Positions 47,072 through 59,378 are shown, numbered from the stretch's first letter. The stretch is DNA of 64,000 bases from Combretum micranthum (GCA_024138025.1 JAMXBD010002815.1:96369-160368), one strand, 5' to 3'. Notes: generated by a model from the sequence alone, not told the origin. Program-made: numbers and translations.

Positions 47072-47820
47072 AAAGGCATTAGTAAGTCTAAAAGTTAAAA
47101 TTAAAAATAATCATAAAACCCAAAGAGTAAATTTCTAAAATCTAAAATCTTATAGGCATTTAAGTCTTACTTTGCCGAAAGAAAGAAATTGCTATCCCCT
47201 AGTGTTATGGGTATTAACAAGTTAGGAATTAAGATTAATATGATGCGAACATTGTGTATTTGACTTATGAAATATAACAAATTGATTTTACGAATTCATA
47301 TATTATGTATTATAAAACTTTGAAAGAAAAAAAGTTAATCAAGGTCCCCCTCAAAATTAGGAACAACCATGTTTAATATCCCTCCAAGTTGAGATGAAAT
47401 TCAAAACCAATTGAGTTTGAGCCAAATTCAAATTTAATAATTTTCTGCCAGGTTTAATCTCAAACTCTGCACCATCCCACTTGATTCGATTCTACTTGTT
47501 TTCCAGCCATCCTAGTTATATTGTCTTCCCATGTCATCAATTTATCTAACAAACCCTCATATTAGGATCGCCTTGCATCAAGTTCTCCATCTAAGTGCAC
47601 GCTCCAGCGTTTGTACAACTATAATGCAAGCCATATTTAGCTTTACACAAATCTTGAAGATTTCACTTTGGTCCAAGATGTCGATGGATTGAGAGACACT
47701 TGCATGGACCAGCCTATAGCTCAGCGTCCGAAGAAATTTTAGCCCAAAGGAAAAATACCGTTTCGATCGTTGGTTGCTTGGAAAAGGTTCCCCCTTGCCC
47801 ACTATTTTGTTATCAGACTT
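47072..47820. other. Stretch without an assigned gene
   Basis: Part of it (47420-47820) is less AT-rich. A 74-codon minus-strand ORF (47578-47802) starts with MGKGEPFPSNQ, but neither it nor its surroundings matches a family I recognise. It could be a decayed gene fragment or a transposon interior. Confidence 0.35.
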
Positions 47821-47959
47821 TTTCTTTCATTTTCTTCCGATTAGATTATAAATAAGTTAGATTGCTCGATCTATTCAAATTGACTTAATATCTACTTGAA
47901 TTCAAACTTCAATTGTTGGTTGCTTGGAAAAGGCTCCCCTTGCCCACTATTATAAATAA
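47765..47959. repeat. 45-bp direct repeat pair
   Basis: GTTGGTTGCTTGGAAAAGG followed by a CCCCTTGCCCACTATT tail occurs at about 47770-47810 and again at 47917-47950, separated by about 110 bp of different sequence. The second copy runs up to the MITE at 47960. Confidence 0.75.
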
Positions 47960-48174
47960 GGGCCTGTTTGGATTATTAGATTTTTGTCGATATTGAATTA
48001 ACATATGTAATTCATCTGTATCATATTAATATTAATTCAGTATCGATTTGGATTGGTCAATTTATAAGTAAAACTATCAATTTTTCATCGCTATTATATT
48101 AGTATCTATTTAGTATTAATTTGGTTTGAAAATGATGTCAGACTGATACCAAACTAATGTACTCACATAAGCCC
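47960..48174 (+). mobile_element. MITE, copy 2 of the family (215 bp, TAA flanks)
   Basis: It starts GGGCCTGTTTGG and ends ACATAAGCCC, with TAA at 47957-47959 and 48175-48177. The GGGC..TGTTTGG end and the 3-bp TAA duplication fit a Tourist/PIF-Harbinger MITE. Confidence 0.72.
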
Positions 48175-48177
48175 TAA

Positions 48178-48880
48178 GTTGATTTATCCAGATAGTCAAT
48201 CAAGCTCTCACAAGTTACAACTATAATTATGCTTATTGTTATTGAGTCAAATACAATATTAATCAAATGTATATATTTATAATACTATGAATAAAAGAAG
48301 GAAAAAAACTACTTGTAAATAAATCAAGTTCAAATGAGCTATAAGAGAATGGAGCTCGAGCTTATTGAATACTACTTCATGTTGAGCCTAAACTCGAAAT
48401 TCTATGCTTAATCAAGATCAAGGTTAACACTAGGCCACCTGAATGCACATCCAAATAGTGGTTATTGAAGTAGTTTTCCTTTTAAAAGTTTACAATTACA
48501 CACTGAGTTTTCTCAGAGACACGCCACCGAAAATGCTCTTACCAGCGGATCCTTCCACGGTCCGAAAATTCACTCATAATAGTCCAGAACAGGGTTTATA
48601 TATTTGATATTTCCCGCCAATGAAAACCGGGAATCCTTGTCTAACTGATGACCACACCGAGGATAATTAGGCTCCCGTTGAACAAGTTGGCAAAGGAACT
48701 AGTGCATGGAATTACAAAGGCAACAAATCTTCAGTCTCGATCCATCAATTAAAACAAGTAATAAAAAAAGTTGAATCCCTTACTTTGTGAAGCAAAGCCG
48801 GGAAGGAGCAGCCCAAACAAATTTACAACATTAAGATGGCCCCAGCATACCATGGCTCCATTTGGTAGTTTAGTGCCACC
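48178..48880. other. Stretch without an assigned gene
   Basis: 48300-48420 carries GAGCTCGAGCTT-type words as in the decayed hAT-like repeats. 48430-48880 is less AT-rich and could hold a host exon or UTR. The short minus ORF at 48749-48949 matches nothing I know. Confidence 0.35.
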
Positions 48881-48889
48881 AGCTTTTTC

Positions 48890-49648
48890 ACTACATAAAT
48901 AATTAGATCGGGTTTTAGATAGATCATATGAATCCAAAATCCAACCCATTACCTTATAGAATCTACTAAATCCAACACTATAATCTTATAGGATTTTGGT
49001 ACAATATCTAAACCTATTCTACAGGGTTTGATTTAAAACCTAGAATCCAACCGTATAACCCTATTTTCTTGTTCAAGCTATTTTCAAATTTTAATAATAA
49101 ATTTAAGAAAAGAAGGTGCTTTTGACATAACTTTCCTATACATTCAAAAATAAAAAGATGCATATGGAATTGATAAAAAATATTGTAGACTACATTCATT
49201 ATATAACATTTAAACACATAAATATATTGCTTTTGTCACTATCTTAAAAACATGGTTAAATTAAATCTCCTATTGGGACTAAAATATAGTAGACAAGAAA
49301 TAATATTAATCTCTACAACAAACATGATTTAAACAAAACTTAATAAAAAAACTCTAAAATTCGTAACTAATCTAGTATACATAAAACAAAAAACATCGTT
49401 GGGAAGTAAAAAAAGATTATAGCTCTTTCATGTCTTCTTTCATCTCCTTGTCCCTTTAGTAATGCTTTTATTTACTTATTCTTTTAAATTATAATATCGG
49501 ATTGTCAGATATCCATCGGATTTGTTATATAATCTAAACTTGGCCCTATAACCCTATGGAGGTTTTTACGATATATCTAAACCCGATCCTAAAACTCAAT
49601 AGGATTTTTAACGGATCGGATATGTCAGAAACCCTATAACGTCCTATC
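48890..49648. repeat. Probable non-autonomous hAT-like repeat
   Basis: The words GATCGGGTTTTAGATA near 48906 and, in inverted orientation, TATCTAAACCCGATC near 49574, together with several AAATCCAA and ATAGGATTTT words at both ends, give an inverted subterminal layout. The inside is AT-rich with no frame. No clear TSD is seen. Confidence 0.42.
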
Positions 49649-49653
49649 CCATT

Positions 49654-52600
49654 TGTCACGCCCCAACGGGTATCCTAAACGTGATAGTCTGTTATACACA
49701 ATTTTAAAACTTGAGAATGATTATCTCAGTCACTCAGAAACTTTCATATCAGTACAAGGTGTATGTTTACAACAAAGGGAGACTGGTGAAGTTATGCATT
49801 TTAAGATAGTGGTAACGGAACATTCAAGGCAATACTAATATAATTCATCAAAATGTAAAGGTCTTATAACTCCCACGGGCATCTCCCTAATAAATCTCCA
49901 AAATAACATAGTTTTACTAAGACAGATAACTAAAGTTGGAAGAATTTAAAGGAAATCTATTATAAAGTCTTCAAATAAAATTCCTTCAAAAGCTTCACAA
50001 AAATATAGGTTCTACCCGGATGATCAGGGTAGTCTCAGGTGCAAAAACAAATATCCTACAACATTAGAAATCTTTTGGGGAGTAAGCATAACGAGCTTAG
50101 TAAGATAATTTTTACGCAAAAGTACTCATAACAAGGCAATCATACAAATCCATTAAGCAAGCATATGAAATGCAAACAACCATATGTTCAAACAATACAT
50201 ACGATTATCCAGTTTCATATGTAGAATGGATTTAACCCTCCATTTGGGTTAGGGAATGCATTGAATGGGTCATAATTGACCTCCTTGAAATTTGAGCGCG
50301 ACTTGGGGTTCCGATCAACTGTACTACTAGTCCCGGGCTTTCCTTATCAATCCGGCTCGACTACGCCATGAGGTCATACTCCGTGAACGTCCTAATTCCT
50401 TAAGATGTAGCTAGGCAACTTATCTTTCCGGTCCTATGCTGAGAAGTAGAAGCAAAATGCAAAGATGATATTCTAAGTGATATGTATGAGCAATTTAATT
50501 TAAGGAATTTCTAATCCGGCATTAATTCATTTAAAGTGATCAATCAATATTTGCATACAAGGCAATATACATAAAGACAATTTATATAATCAACTAATTG
50601 AGCTCCGATATACTTATCTTTTATTGATCACACATAACGAATCACACACATAATTCCCATGATAACCCACATGTATATCAATTTTTATCTTTTCCTAATA
50701 TATAGTACTTTATTTTACAAGCACATACCCGAATACATAAAACATAAAGGAAAACTCGCTCGGTCATAGCAATCTCAATCAGTCGAAGTAATCTTCAAGA
50801 AAGAGAAGGTTCAGGTCCTCACCACCTAAATAAAAGAAATACCCGAAATGAGTATTTCATATAAGATCTACTTAAACCATTTAAATCTATTTTATCATTT
50901 TCATCAAATTTTGAATGACAAGAAATCCTAACTTAAAATGGTCATAACTTGCTTATTTTAATTTAGAATTTTCGCATATTATATGTCGTTCTCTAGCTGC
51001 TCGAAAAGAATCATCTATTTCTAAGGTTATTTTGTCATAAAAAGCCATTTGGGTCTTAAAACGATATGATACAGAACTGTTATGAAAATTCTAACCCTAA
51101 AAATTTATTTTTCCAAGCTTTTCATTCATAAAAAATCTTATAGAAAATAAATAGATATTTATATAGTTGAAAAATCCTTTTTGTACACATATTACTCACA
51201 TTACATGCATAATTCAAGTGTTGTTGTCCACATTATGATTTTTCATAAAACAATCTTAATGGTTGGAATCTACAAATTCCCTTTGTAAATTGTTGAAATG
51301 AAAACTAAGATTTTTAGTTTATTTCATATGAGTACTTTTTATATCATAACTACCATTTTTTTTACTTCATAGACTTTATAAAAATAAGCTTATGTATTTT
51401 TGAAACTTGTTACTCTAGGTTATTTAACAATATTCCTTTTCTAAGTGTTTTCTTGACTAGTGAGTTGATTTTAACTTGACTTAAAATTTATCTTGTTCTT
51501 AGTGTTTGTTAGAGTGTTGGTATGAGTTCTTTTAAATAAGTTTTTAAGAAAAATTTGTATAACAAAGTATTATCAACATTAAGATTTAATAATAAATTTA
51601 TTTTATTTTGAAAAAGATAGTAAAAGAACTTTATAACTATGTTTTGTAAAAAGCTTTATATGATATTAGTTCTTAAAATCTATGATGAAAATTTTTAAAT
51701 TTTTAAAAAGGATATTGTTGAATTATAATCCTAAGTTTTAAATGAAAATTTTTGTTAAGTACCAAAAATTATTTTTGTAAGGATTTTAGTTTTAATTTTT
51801 TAATAAAAGAAAAAAACTTCTTTTATTTAGACAACAACATAGTGATTGTGTATGATCATGAGTATATGACTACATTAAATAAAAGAATAATAACTTATAT
51901 AGAAAATAAGAGATATAGAAAATTAAATAAGCAAAAGAACATGTGAATAAAATTAAGTATTGGAAGTCTTAGCTTTTATAAAGGCTTTCGGACTAGAGAT
52001 AGACTAGTCACAAAAAAAAAAAAAAACTAGAAAATAAAACAAAAAATCATGAGAGTCTTAGATTGGTATAAGGCTTCCCGGATTTAGATTATGGACAAGT
52101 CCATAAAAGAAAAGAAAAGAAAGGAAAAGAATTTGTTTTGACTTGACAAGGAACAAGTCTAAGACTAGAAAGACTAGTTTTATAAAATTGTATGAAATAA
52201 ATAAATTGCAAGGAATAAATAAATTGTAAAAGCATAAATAAAGTTATGTTAGTGAGCCTATATGTTCTAAGAAATATAATATATATACATACATAAATAT
52301 AATTAGTAATATATATGAAAGTTAGATTAGAAACAATAAATAAAAATAACATAATAACAACAATAATATCATTTAAACATTATTAAACAGGATATGAACA
52401 TATTGTTGCTTTCATAAAAACCCATAGGTTTAGGAAACACACACTATGGACATGTTATGTTAACAAGAACATAAGGAATATTTTCATAAGAAAAGTTTAT
52501 TTAAGATAAAGAAATGGGTGGTGGAAGAAATAAAAGTTAATAGTTAAAGATAGTGATAGTATGGATTATGAAGAAGTCGGAAATGAATTTTTGAGGAGAG

Positions 52601-53365
52601 AATTTGATGGAAGAATTTGGTAAAATTTTGTTAAAGTAAGAAAAAGTTGGGAAAGAATGAAGGAGGAAATGAGGTGTTTATTGTTTTTGAGTAGAAATTA
52701 AATGTAATTAAATAAATAAAAAGAAAAAAAATAGATGAAAGAAGGAAGAGGGGGCACCAGCCTTTGCATGAGGAAAAGAGAAAAATTGATTAAATTTGTT
52801 GTTTTATAATGAAAAGTAATTAAAAGTAAAATATAATATGTATAAGGTTTTATAGAAAAGGTAAATGTAAGAAATAGATGTGTAAGAATATATAATAAAA
52901 AAATAGATAGTAAAATAATAATGAATAATAGAAAATAGTACTATAATAATAGACTAAATAATTATAATACCGATAGTAAAAAAAATACGCATAAACAAAT
53001 ATATCTGATATTTTTAAATACCAAAAAATTCTAAAACTGATATGCTTGAAATTCTTAAATTTTTACAAGTCTAATGATGTTACCCAAGTATTTTCACTAT
53101 TTTCTCATCGAGATCCTAATTTTAAAAACTGATCCGATCAGGATCCGAAACGAATTAAATTTTGACGAATTTAATCTTTTTAAATTTTCTTATACTATTA
53201 TGTACTATAATTCGATATTATCTCATTTTTATTGTTTTTATGTTTCGCACACGGGATTACCGGATTCGCTGGACTAAATATAAAACTAGGTTCACTATAG
53301 AATTCCGATTTGACTTTTGATTTTTAGAGTTTACTTATAATTACTATAAAGTCAAGGGATTTACA
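49654..53365 (-). mobile_element. Solo LTR related to the Tekay-like LTRs (3.7 kb)
   Basis: It starts TGTCACGCCCC and ends GGGATTTACA, matching the edges of the LTRs at 874-4442 and 11082-16532. Interior landmarks are shared in order (the GATAGTCTGTTA block, a GAATGGATTTA block, a GTATTTC..TAAGATCTACTT block, the GAAAGACTAGT block). No gag-pol lies next to it. Similarity is lower than between the first two, so it is a different subfamily or an older copy. Flanks CCATT (49649-49653) and CTGTT (53366-53370) differ at two positions, so the TSD is weak. Its right edge lies 184 bp beyond the stop codon of the kinase gene. Confidence 0.82.
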
Positions 53366-53548
53366 CTGTTACATCCCTATTTTTCATAGCCCCACCAAAC
53401 GAAATATATAAGATGTGGATTACCATGTTTCAAGACTTACTCCAACCACCTTGTATCATGCAATAAGCAGGCGGAGAGTCCAAGGAGGGAAAAACTACAG
53501 CAATTCTTTTATACATATAAACATTCCAAACTACACAAATTAATGAAA
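53366..53548 (-). other. 3' flank / likely 3' UTR of the kinase gene
   Basis: The 183 bp between the stop codon and the solo LTR must hold the start of the 3' UTR. No unambiguous AATAAA is present on the minus strand here, so transcripts may end with a variant signal or within the LTR. Confidence 0.5.
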
Positions 53549-56500
53549 TCAATTAGTATCATCCATGTCAGCATTGTCTTTGATTCCATTGGATTCTTCC
53601 ACCTGCTCCTGCATGCTTTTGCGCTTGCACCAACATAAATACTGAGGTATTGGTCCGTCATCTCCAATAACCCAGTCATGCTGAGATACAGCATCCAGTG
53701 TGAGCCTTTCTTTTGGATCTGCATTGCAAACTCTACTCTATCAGACATTCATATCAAAGCTTCTAAGCTACTTGAATTCAGCTGGATACTGAAGCTCAAT
53801 TCCTACTACAATAGAATCAAGTTCAGGCGACTTGAGTGGTTCAAGTTGACCTTAAGCGTCAAGACATTTTATTTTAAACAGACAAAATTTCTTAAACAAG
53901 ATTGATCAGGCTCAAGCTTGTTAAGTAACACTTCAAGTTAAGCTCAAGCTCAAAATTCTAATTTTCCAACTTGAGCTTTTGAACCTTTGTCAAGCTCAAG
54001 CTCAATATATTGCCCTATCTCAAGAACCTAGTTAATGATCCCCAAAAAAAGCAAGGGGGGTGGGGGGGGGGAGGGGGGGGGTTGTGAGGTTCGGGTCCTA
54101 TATAACTGGGAAATATTAATAGACTACATGTTTACTCTGATGGGACGTACAAACCTTTACAAAGAAGACCCTCAAGCAAGTTCTTCAACAGAGGGTTCAT
54201 ATCATCTGGTAGTATTAAGGGGCTGTTCACGATCTGGAAATCAAATTCAAAAAACCAGAGGTATAGCATGAGAAGCTTCAAGATAAAAACAAGTTTTGGA
54301 TAGTGTTTTGTCCATCATATACCTTGTCATATTGGTCCTGCAGTGTTTCTCCAAGAAACGGAAAATTTCCCATAACCATACAGTATAATGTGACACCAAC
54401 TGCCCATGTATCAGCAGCCCTTCCAGTAAGTGAGACCTGTTCTTATTTATCAGGAAAACAGAATAAGAATGAATCAATCATGTCATTCCTACTGCTCCAA
54501 AATTGACTAATGTTTCCAGATTGTTATGAAATTTTGACCTAGACAACACTCTGGTGCAGTGAAAACTGGAGTCCCAGGAGATCGGCGAAGCTCGTCATTG
54601 TCATCCTAAATCCACCATACAAATTTCAATCAATTTCTTGAAAGAAGCAGAATGTAGCATCTTTAATATATAAGAGAATGAAGGCGGTGCCTTCAAGGAA
54701 CAGTACAAAAATTACATTTCATGACCTATATACATTACAGCAGCAAAGATGCATTCAACAATATAAAACATTCCAATTGTATTAACAAAAACAGCAAATC
54801 TAACTAAAGGAATACCATCTTAATTCTGAAGTAATATTCTCAACATGGTACTTACCTCAAATACTTGGCTAACACTGAAATCTCCTATCTTTACGGTGCC
54901 AGAGCGAGTAACCAAAAGATTATCAGGCTTAATATCTCCATGAACTATATTCTGCAATGTTCACAACAAAACAGAAACATGAAATTTAATATGAAATGAG
55001 AAGAAAATAGACATCATGATATGAAGAATACGGTTAAAAGTCAAAGCAGATACACGTAGGGTAACTTGTCAAGCTATTTATAGCATCATACTACGGAATG
55101 ATTTATATAACCTACAAACAGTATCTGACATGCATGCATGGGGAATAGGAACGTACATGAGAATGAAGGTAAATCAAACCCGAAACAATGTCCCGCAAGT
55201 ATTTTCTGGCTGTATTTTCTCCAATCCCCCCAGGTGGACCAGATCCATCACAGGCCCATTTTCCATCAACATATTCAAGAACTAAACAAAATTCAAATTT
55301 TCAGTCAATAAAATCTGAATAAACATTTCCTAGATATCAAAAAGTAGTAGTGCAAAATACCCATGTAGAAGCCATCAGTGTCTGGGTCATCAATCACCTC
55401 AATAAGGTTGACTATATTAGGGTGGTGTAGCATCTTCATGATTAGAACCTATGGAAAAGAAAGGAGTACACAAGTTAACCTGCAACCCAAAGAAAACAAC
55501 AAGAAGTCAAGAAAAGAACAATGGAACCTACTTCGCGAAGAACATCTGACATAGCAGTCTCTGAAGGTGAAACCCGCAGCTTTAGCAAATGAGATTTATG
55601 AAATGCCTACAAGAGATTCCATGGATAATTAGATACTTTAATAAATATGAAATTCATTTCTTCTTCCAAGGAAGAATGGGCCTTAGTGCAAAATCTGTAT
55701 GATATACAGCTTAATTTGCATGTATTACACTGCAATACAATCATAAAACGCACTATTACCTTAATTGCATAATGCTTTCCATCAACACGGCTTCGATATA
55801 AAACCTGTTAAATATGCAATGACAAGATCTGTCAAGTGTTTCACCTCCTGATGGAACATGCATGAGGATCATGAACTATCAAAAGAACCACTTACCACTT
55901 TACCATAGCTACCAGCACCAATCTTACATTCACGAACATATTCATTAATTGTCTTGTTCCCGTTCTCATCCTGAAAGCATATTATCTTGAATGTTTTGAC
56001 AAGGTAGCTGTAAAAATTACAATCCAAGAGTCTGCAGGGGAGTTGGGTGGCAAGGGCCGAGATTATACATAGCACAGACATGATACAAAAAAATATATCT
56101 AGAAAAACAGCAAATTTTCAAACTTTAGACTCTTATACAGTTAAAGGAGTGATAGAACAACAAATCCTCATAAAAAAACGAAGAATGCATCATATCTGGC
56201 AGATGACAGACAAACTTATAAAGATATGTGCGATAGGAAAAAGAAAATTCAAGCCTAAAAGGAAGTCACAACCATAACATTCAAATTGAAGTATTTCACT
56301 TCAAGAGAAACTAGAATCTTTTTATATGGGTAAAGTCAGTTTGAAGAAACTAGTATCTTAATATGTCAAGATCACTAAGTTAACTGTAAAGGAATAGTCA
56401 CATCATACTACATCTGAGAATCTGGATTCATTAGAAATCACAATGCTAACAATGGCTGCATATAAAATGCAAATGCTGTTATAGATGAATGACAGCAGAT

Positions 56501-57504
56501 TTAGAGAGAAATCCCCAACCGAATGTGACGAAATTGTCATCATGTGTACGTGTTTCCCATTTCTGTATATTTGAAAGAGGGTTGAGGGGAAGCCATTGAT
56601 TGAAATCATGTAAATTGATTATCAAAGTTACTGTTACAGGGAGCTAGAAACCTCATTCTGCCTGAGCATCCTCAGCCGACTCTGATACATTTATCAGCAC
56701 CCTTTTGAAGGGCCAAGAGGCTTCCACGCTCTTAACAAAGAGCCCTGTGGCCCCTGAACCATGTTTTGAAGGTGATTTAGCACTTAGACCGTTTCTATGG
56801 TGATCCAATTGAGACCTTGATACAACAATAAACCACGATCCAACTTTTAACACACAAAAAGCCATAAGCAGAAAACAGCTTCATCAAAATGCAACCTACT
56901 ACAATGACAAGCATTTTTCAACTACCAGTGTCTCTATTAGGCCATTCTGAGAATTCAAGGACCAAATTCAGCCAAATTAGAAGCCACATACGCTTTGGTG
57001 ATAGTCTTTTGTAATTAGTATCCCCCTTTTGGCTCCTTAAATAATATATATGAATGGCATGCAACATTACACCAGAAGCAAAATTGCAGGGTTGCTGAGA
57101 AGCTGGCGATTTATCCATTGATCAAAGTGACAAACTAAATGGTAATAAAAAATTTCCATAACTCAAGCTGATACCTCTGAGCGAACAACTTTATGTGTTT
57201 CTTTGACAGGAACTTGCCTGCAAATCATGCCACTCTCTTCTCTAAACCTCAAAATCTCTTCCGAACATTTCGCACGGTTCAGGGACTCACTTTCATCACA
57301 AGGAGTACTATCAGTGACCTCACCATTGTAAGAAAACCCATCATCCTCCTCCTCCTCCTCTGTATCATCATCCAATAATCGTGCCTGTGAAGGATGATTA
57401 TTGAAGCCAGAGATGGGCCTGTACACTCTTCTTGGCTTCCTTGCAAATCCAAAGCAACTGCAGCAGCCCATCAGTTTCTCAAAGGAATTGCTCTTACTGA
57501 ACAT
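53549..57504 (-). CDS. GRIK: GRIK/SnAK-type protein kinase (SnRK1-activating kinase), 11 coding exons
   Basis: Exons: 57504-57175, 55970-55896, 55804-55760, 55606-55532, 55448-55361, 55281-55157, 54951-54856, 54605-54539, 54436-54323 (or from 54441), 54233-54155, 53718-53549; GT/AG introns. The product is 422 residues if exon 9 starts at 54441; known GRIKs are about 400. Residues 1-110 are the GRIK-type N-terminus with an acidic run (45-55) and the KETHKVVRSE junction. Kinase motifs: glycine loop GAGSYGKV (128-135), AIK lysine 150, HGDIKPDN (catalytic Asp252, Asn257), DFS instead of DFG (270-272, a GRIK family trait), activation loop SPGTPVF and APE (295-297). The C-terminus carries the family WCKRK motif. 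GRIKs phosphorylate the SnRK1 T-loop and were named for binding geminivirus Rep. With the usual exon 9 acceptor the frame breaks and stops after residue 308. Confidence 0.93.
53750..54010. repeat. Decayed hAT-like repeat in kinase intron 10
   Basis: It holds repeated CAAGCTCAAGCTCAA and AAGTTGAGC-type words as at 18.6-19.0 kb and 48.3 kb. No defined ends. The insertion enlarges the last intron to 436 bp. Confidence 0.4.
54045..54081 (+). repeat. G-rich tract in kinase intron 10
   Basis: Several runs of six to ten G are separated by single T or A on the plus strand, so the pre-mRNA is C-rich here. It lies in the intron between exons 10 and 11, next to a GAGCTCAAGCTC-rich repeat (53750-54010). 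Confidence 0.9.
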
Positions 57505-58690
57505 GAGAAAATTTTAAGTATCCGTTGCAAAATTCAGCACACAAAAAACCTGCAAAATGCAAAAACCCTTTATATCTCAACATATATTATATATATATTA
57601 TATATATTTAAGCACAGAAAGGACCTGAAAATCAAAAACCCTTCATATCCCAAAACAACATACACGACACATCCCACTTCAGAAAATGTGATACAAAAAG
57701 GGGAAAAGAAAAGGTATTGCACGGTACAGGAAAATATCCCGAAAGTGACATGACCATTCTAACCCAAAGTAACCCCAAAACAACCACAATCAAGCATAAA
57801 AGCAGCTATTTACGCTTACAATACATAACCAATCCCAAACAGCTTTGACGAAAAACAAAAACCTCTGCAATATTATAACACTAATTACCACCCAAAATAG
57901 AACCCTAAAGCTCATAACAGACATCTGCACATAATCTATGCAATTGAATTCATAGCCCAGATTACGGAAACAGGAAAAACAAAATACCAACCTGCTTAAA
58001 AAGAGAAAAGATTAGGGCTTTTACGCCCAAGTCAGCGGTGCTATTCCAACGGATGCCATTCGGATAGATGAGAAAAACAGCTGATTATGTTACAATAATC
58101 CCTAACAAAAGCCAGCATCGCGAAAACCCCAGTCTTTTTTATAACCTCATTCAACACCACCCACAACTATGTTTGACCTTTTTCCCACTGTAGACACGTA
58201 CCATATATGCAAAACCAATTAAAAATTTTGAAATTTTTATTGCATTAATCGACAAAAAAAGTAAATTACATATGCACATGACCTCACTAAACAACAAAGT
58301 CACATAGAATTCTCAGAATACGTTAATAATCAAAACATTTATTTAACCGATCATAGACCCTTTTAAAGTCTGTCAATCAAATTCAAGAAGCTTACCTTTT
58401 TTACATATAAATATTATATTTAATTGGGAACTAAAAACGCCTGCTTGATGACGAACTCTTAAGACCCAGATCCAAAACTAAACATTTATAAACCCTAGCA
58501 GGAAAAAAAAAAAAAGAAAAAAGAGAAAAAACAAAACCCTAGAATAAGATTGATTCTGAGATTGCGTAAGGAATGTAAAGGTGCTTTGAATTGAATAGAA
58601 TTGAATTGGCGTTACAGGACAAAAGAAAAACGAAAAAAAAAAAAAGGAAGATTGGTTTATGGTGCGGGAAATGGGATGAAAGTGTAAATT
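57505..58690 (-). promoter_or_regulatory. Kinase gene leader with probable 5' UTR intron(s)
   Basis: Upstream of the start codon a TTTTGCAG acceptor (57550-57557) suggests a leader exon at 57505-57549. A second acceptor/donor-like AAGCAG/GTTGG lies near 57993. The region is AT-rich with pyrimidine tracts on the coding strand (58500-58640) and no competing long ORF. The exact leader structure cannot be fixed by eye. Confidence 0.5.
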
Positions 58691-58706
58691 AAGAAAGTAC
58701 GAGGGG

Positions 58707-58714
58707 TTTAAATA
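58707..58714 (-). promoter_or_regulatory. TATA-like box of the kinase gene
   Basis: The coding strand reads TATTTAAA, preceded by a CTCTCTCTC run (58715-58727). Downstream lies a pyrimidine-rich leader, as in many plant promoters. Transcription would start near 58675-58685. The distance to the start codon (1.2 kb) requires a leader intron. Confidence 0.5.
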
Positions 58715-58799
58715 CGAGAGAGAGGGAAAAGGAAAGTGTGTCCGCTAAAAGAAGAGCAAAAGACGGAGACAGAACAGAGGATACAGACATGGGGCGAAC

Positions 58800-59375
58800 T
58801 GAACTGACCTTTCTGACAGGACGGAGATCAACGTCCCAGAATGGCTAGCCTACACCCGCATGCACAATCCAAAAATTCCGTTAGAATATATACAATATAG
58901 ACATATAAACATAATTATTAGAGATAAACGAGTACAAAGTAGATAAGATATCAAGTATTATTTGTATCATAATTTATATCTTAGATGATATAAAATTTTG
59001 TATTCAAAACCTACGTAATATCACTTTGTACCCACCATGTACTCTACAAAACCTACAGGGTTCAAGATATTATATGAAACTTATATTGGAATAAAATTCT
59101 TTTTTGAGTGTGAAAATAAACTTAAATATTATTTAATATCGATACTATCACTAATTATTTTTGCATATCAATTAAAGAATTTTGATGTACTTTTTTTGTA
59201 CTCATAATCTCATATTATCCTTAGTTTGATTTATACAAATAATAAACCATTTTTGTGTACAATAGTATTAAAAAAAATTAGGTAACTTTAAATTTTGTGG
59301 ACGTGGAATAATGAAATAAAACTTAAAAAATATAAAGTAGCAATATGAGGAAAATATCAACATTGTAGGAATTAT
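58800..59375. other. AT-rich upstream region with a possible hAT-like fragment
   Basis: 58918-59070 begins with a TAGAGATAAACGAGTAC-like end and carries GTACC words as at 1-135 and 22.4 kb. No matching second end was found. The remainder is AT-rich with no gene. Confidence 0.35.
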
Positions 59376-59378
59376 CTA

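Noticed and set aside
47578..47802. 74-codon minus-strand ORF as a gene
   Set aside because: No motif, no splice context and no supporting neighbour; left as unassigned.
55869..56081. Methionine at 56081 as an alternative kinase start
   Set aside because: It lies in intron 1; a good acceptor (TGCTTTCAG) precedes 55970 and the exon 1 N-terminus matches the family.
57790..57990. 66-codon hydrophobic minus-strand ORF upstream of the kinase
   Set aside because: It lies in the probable 5' UTR intron and its composition is AT-driven.
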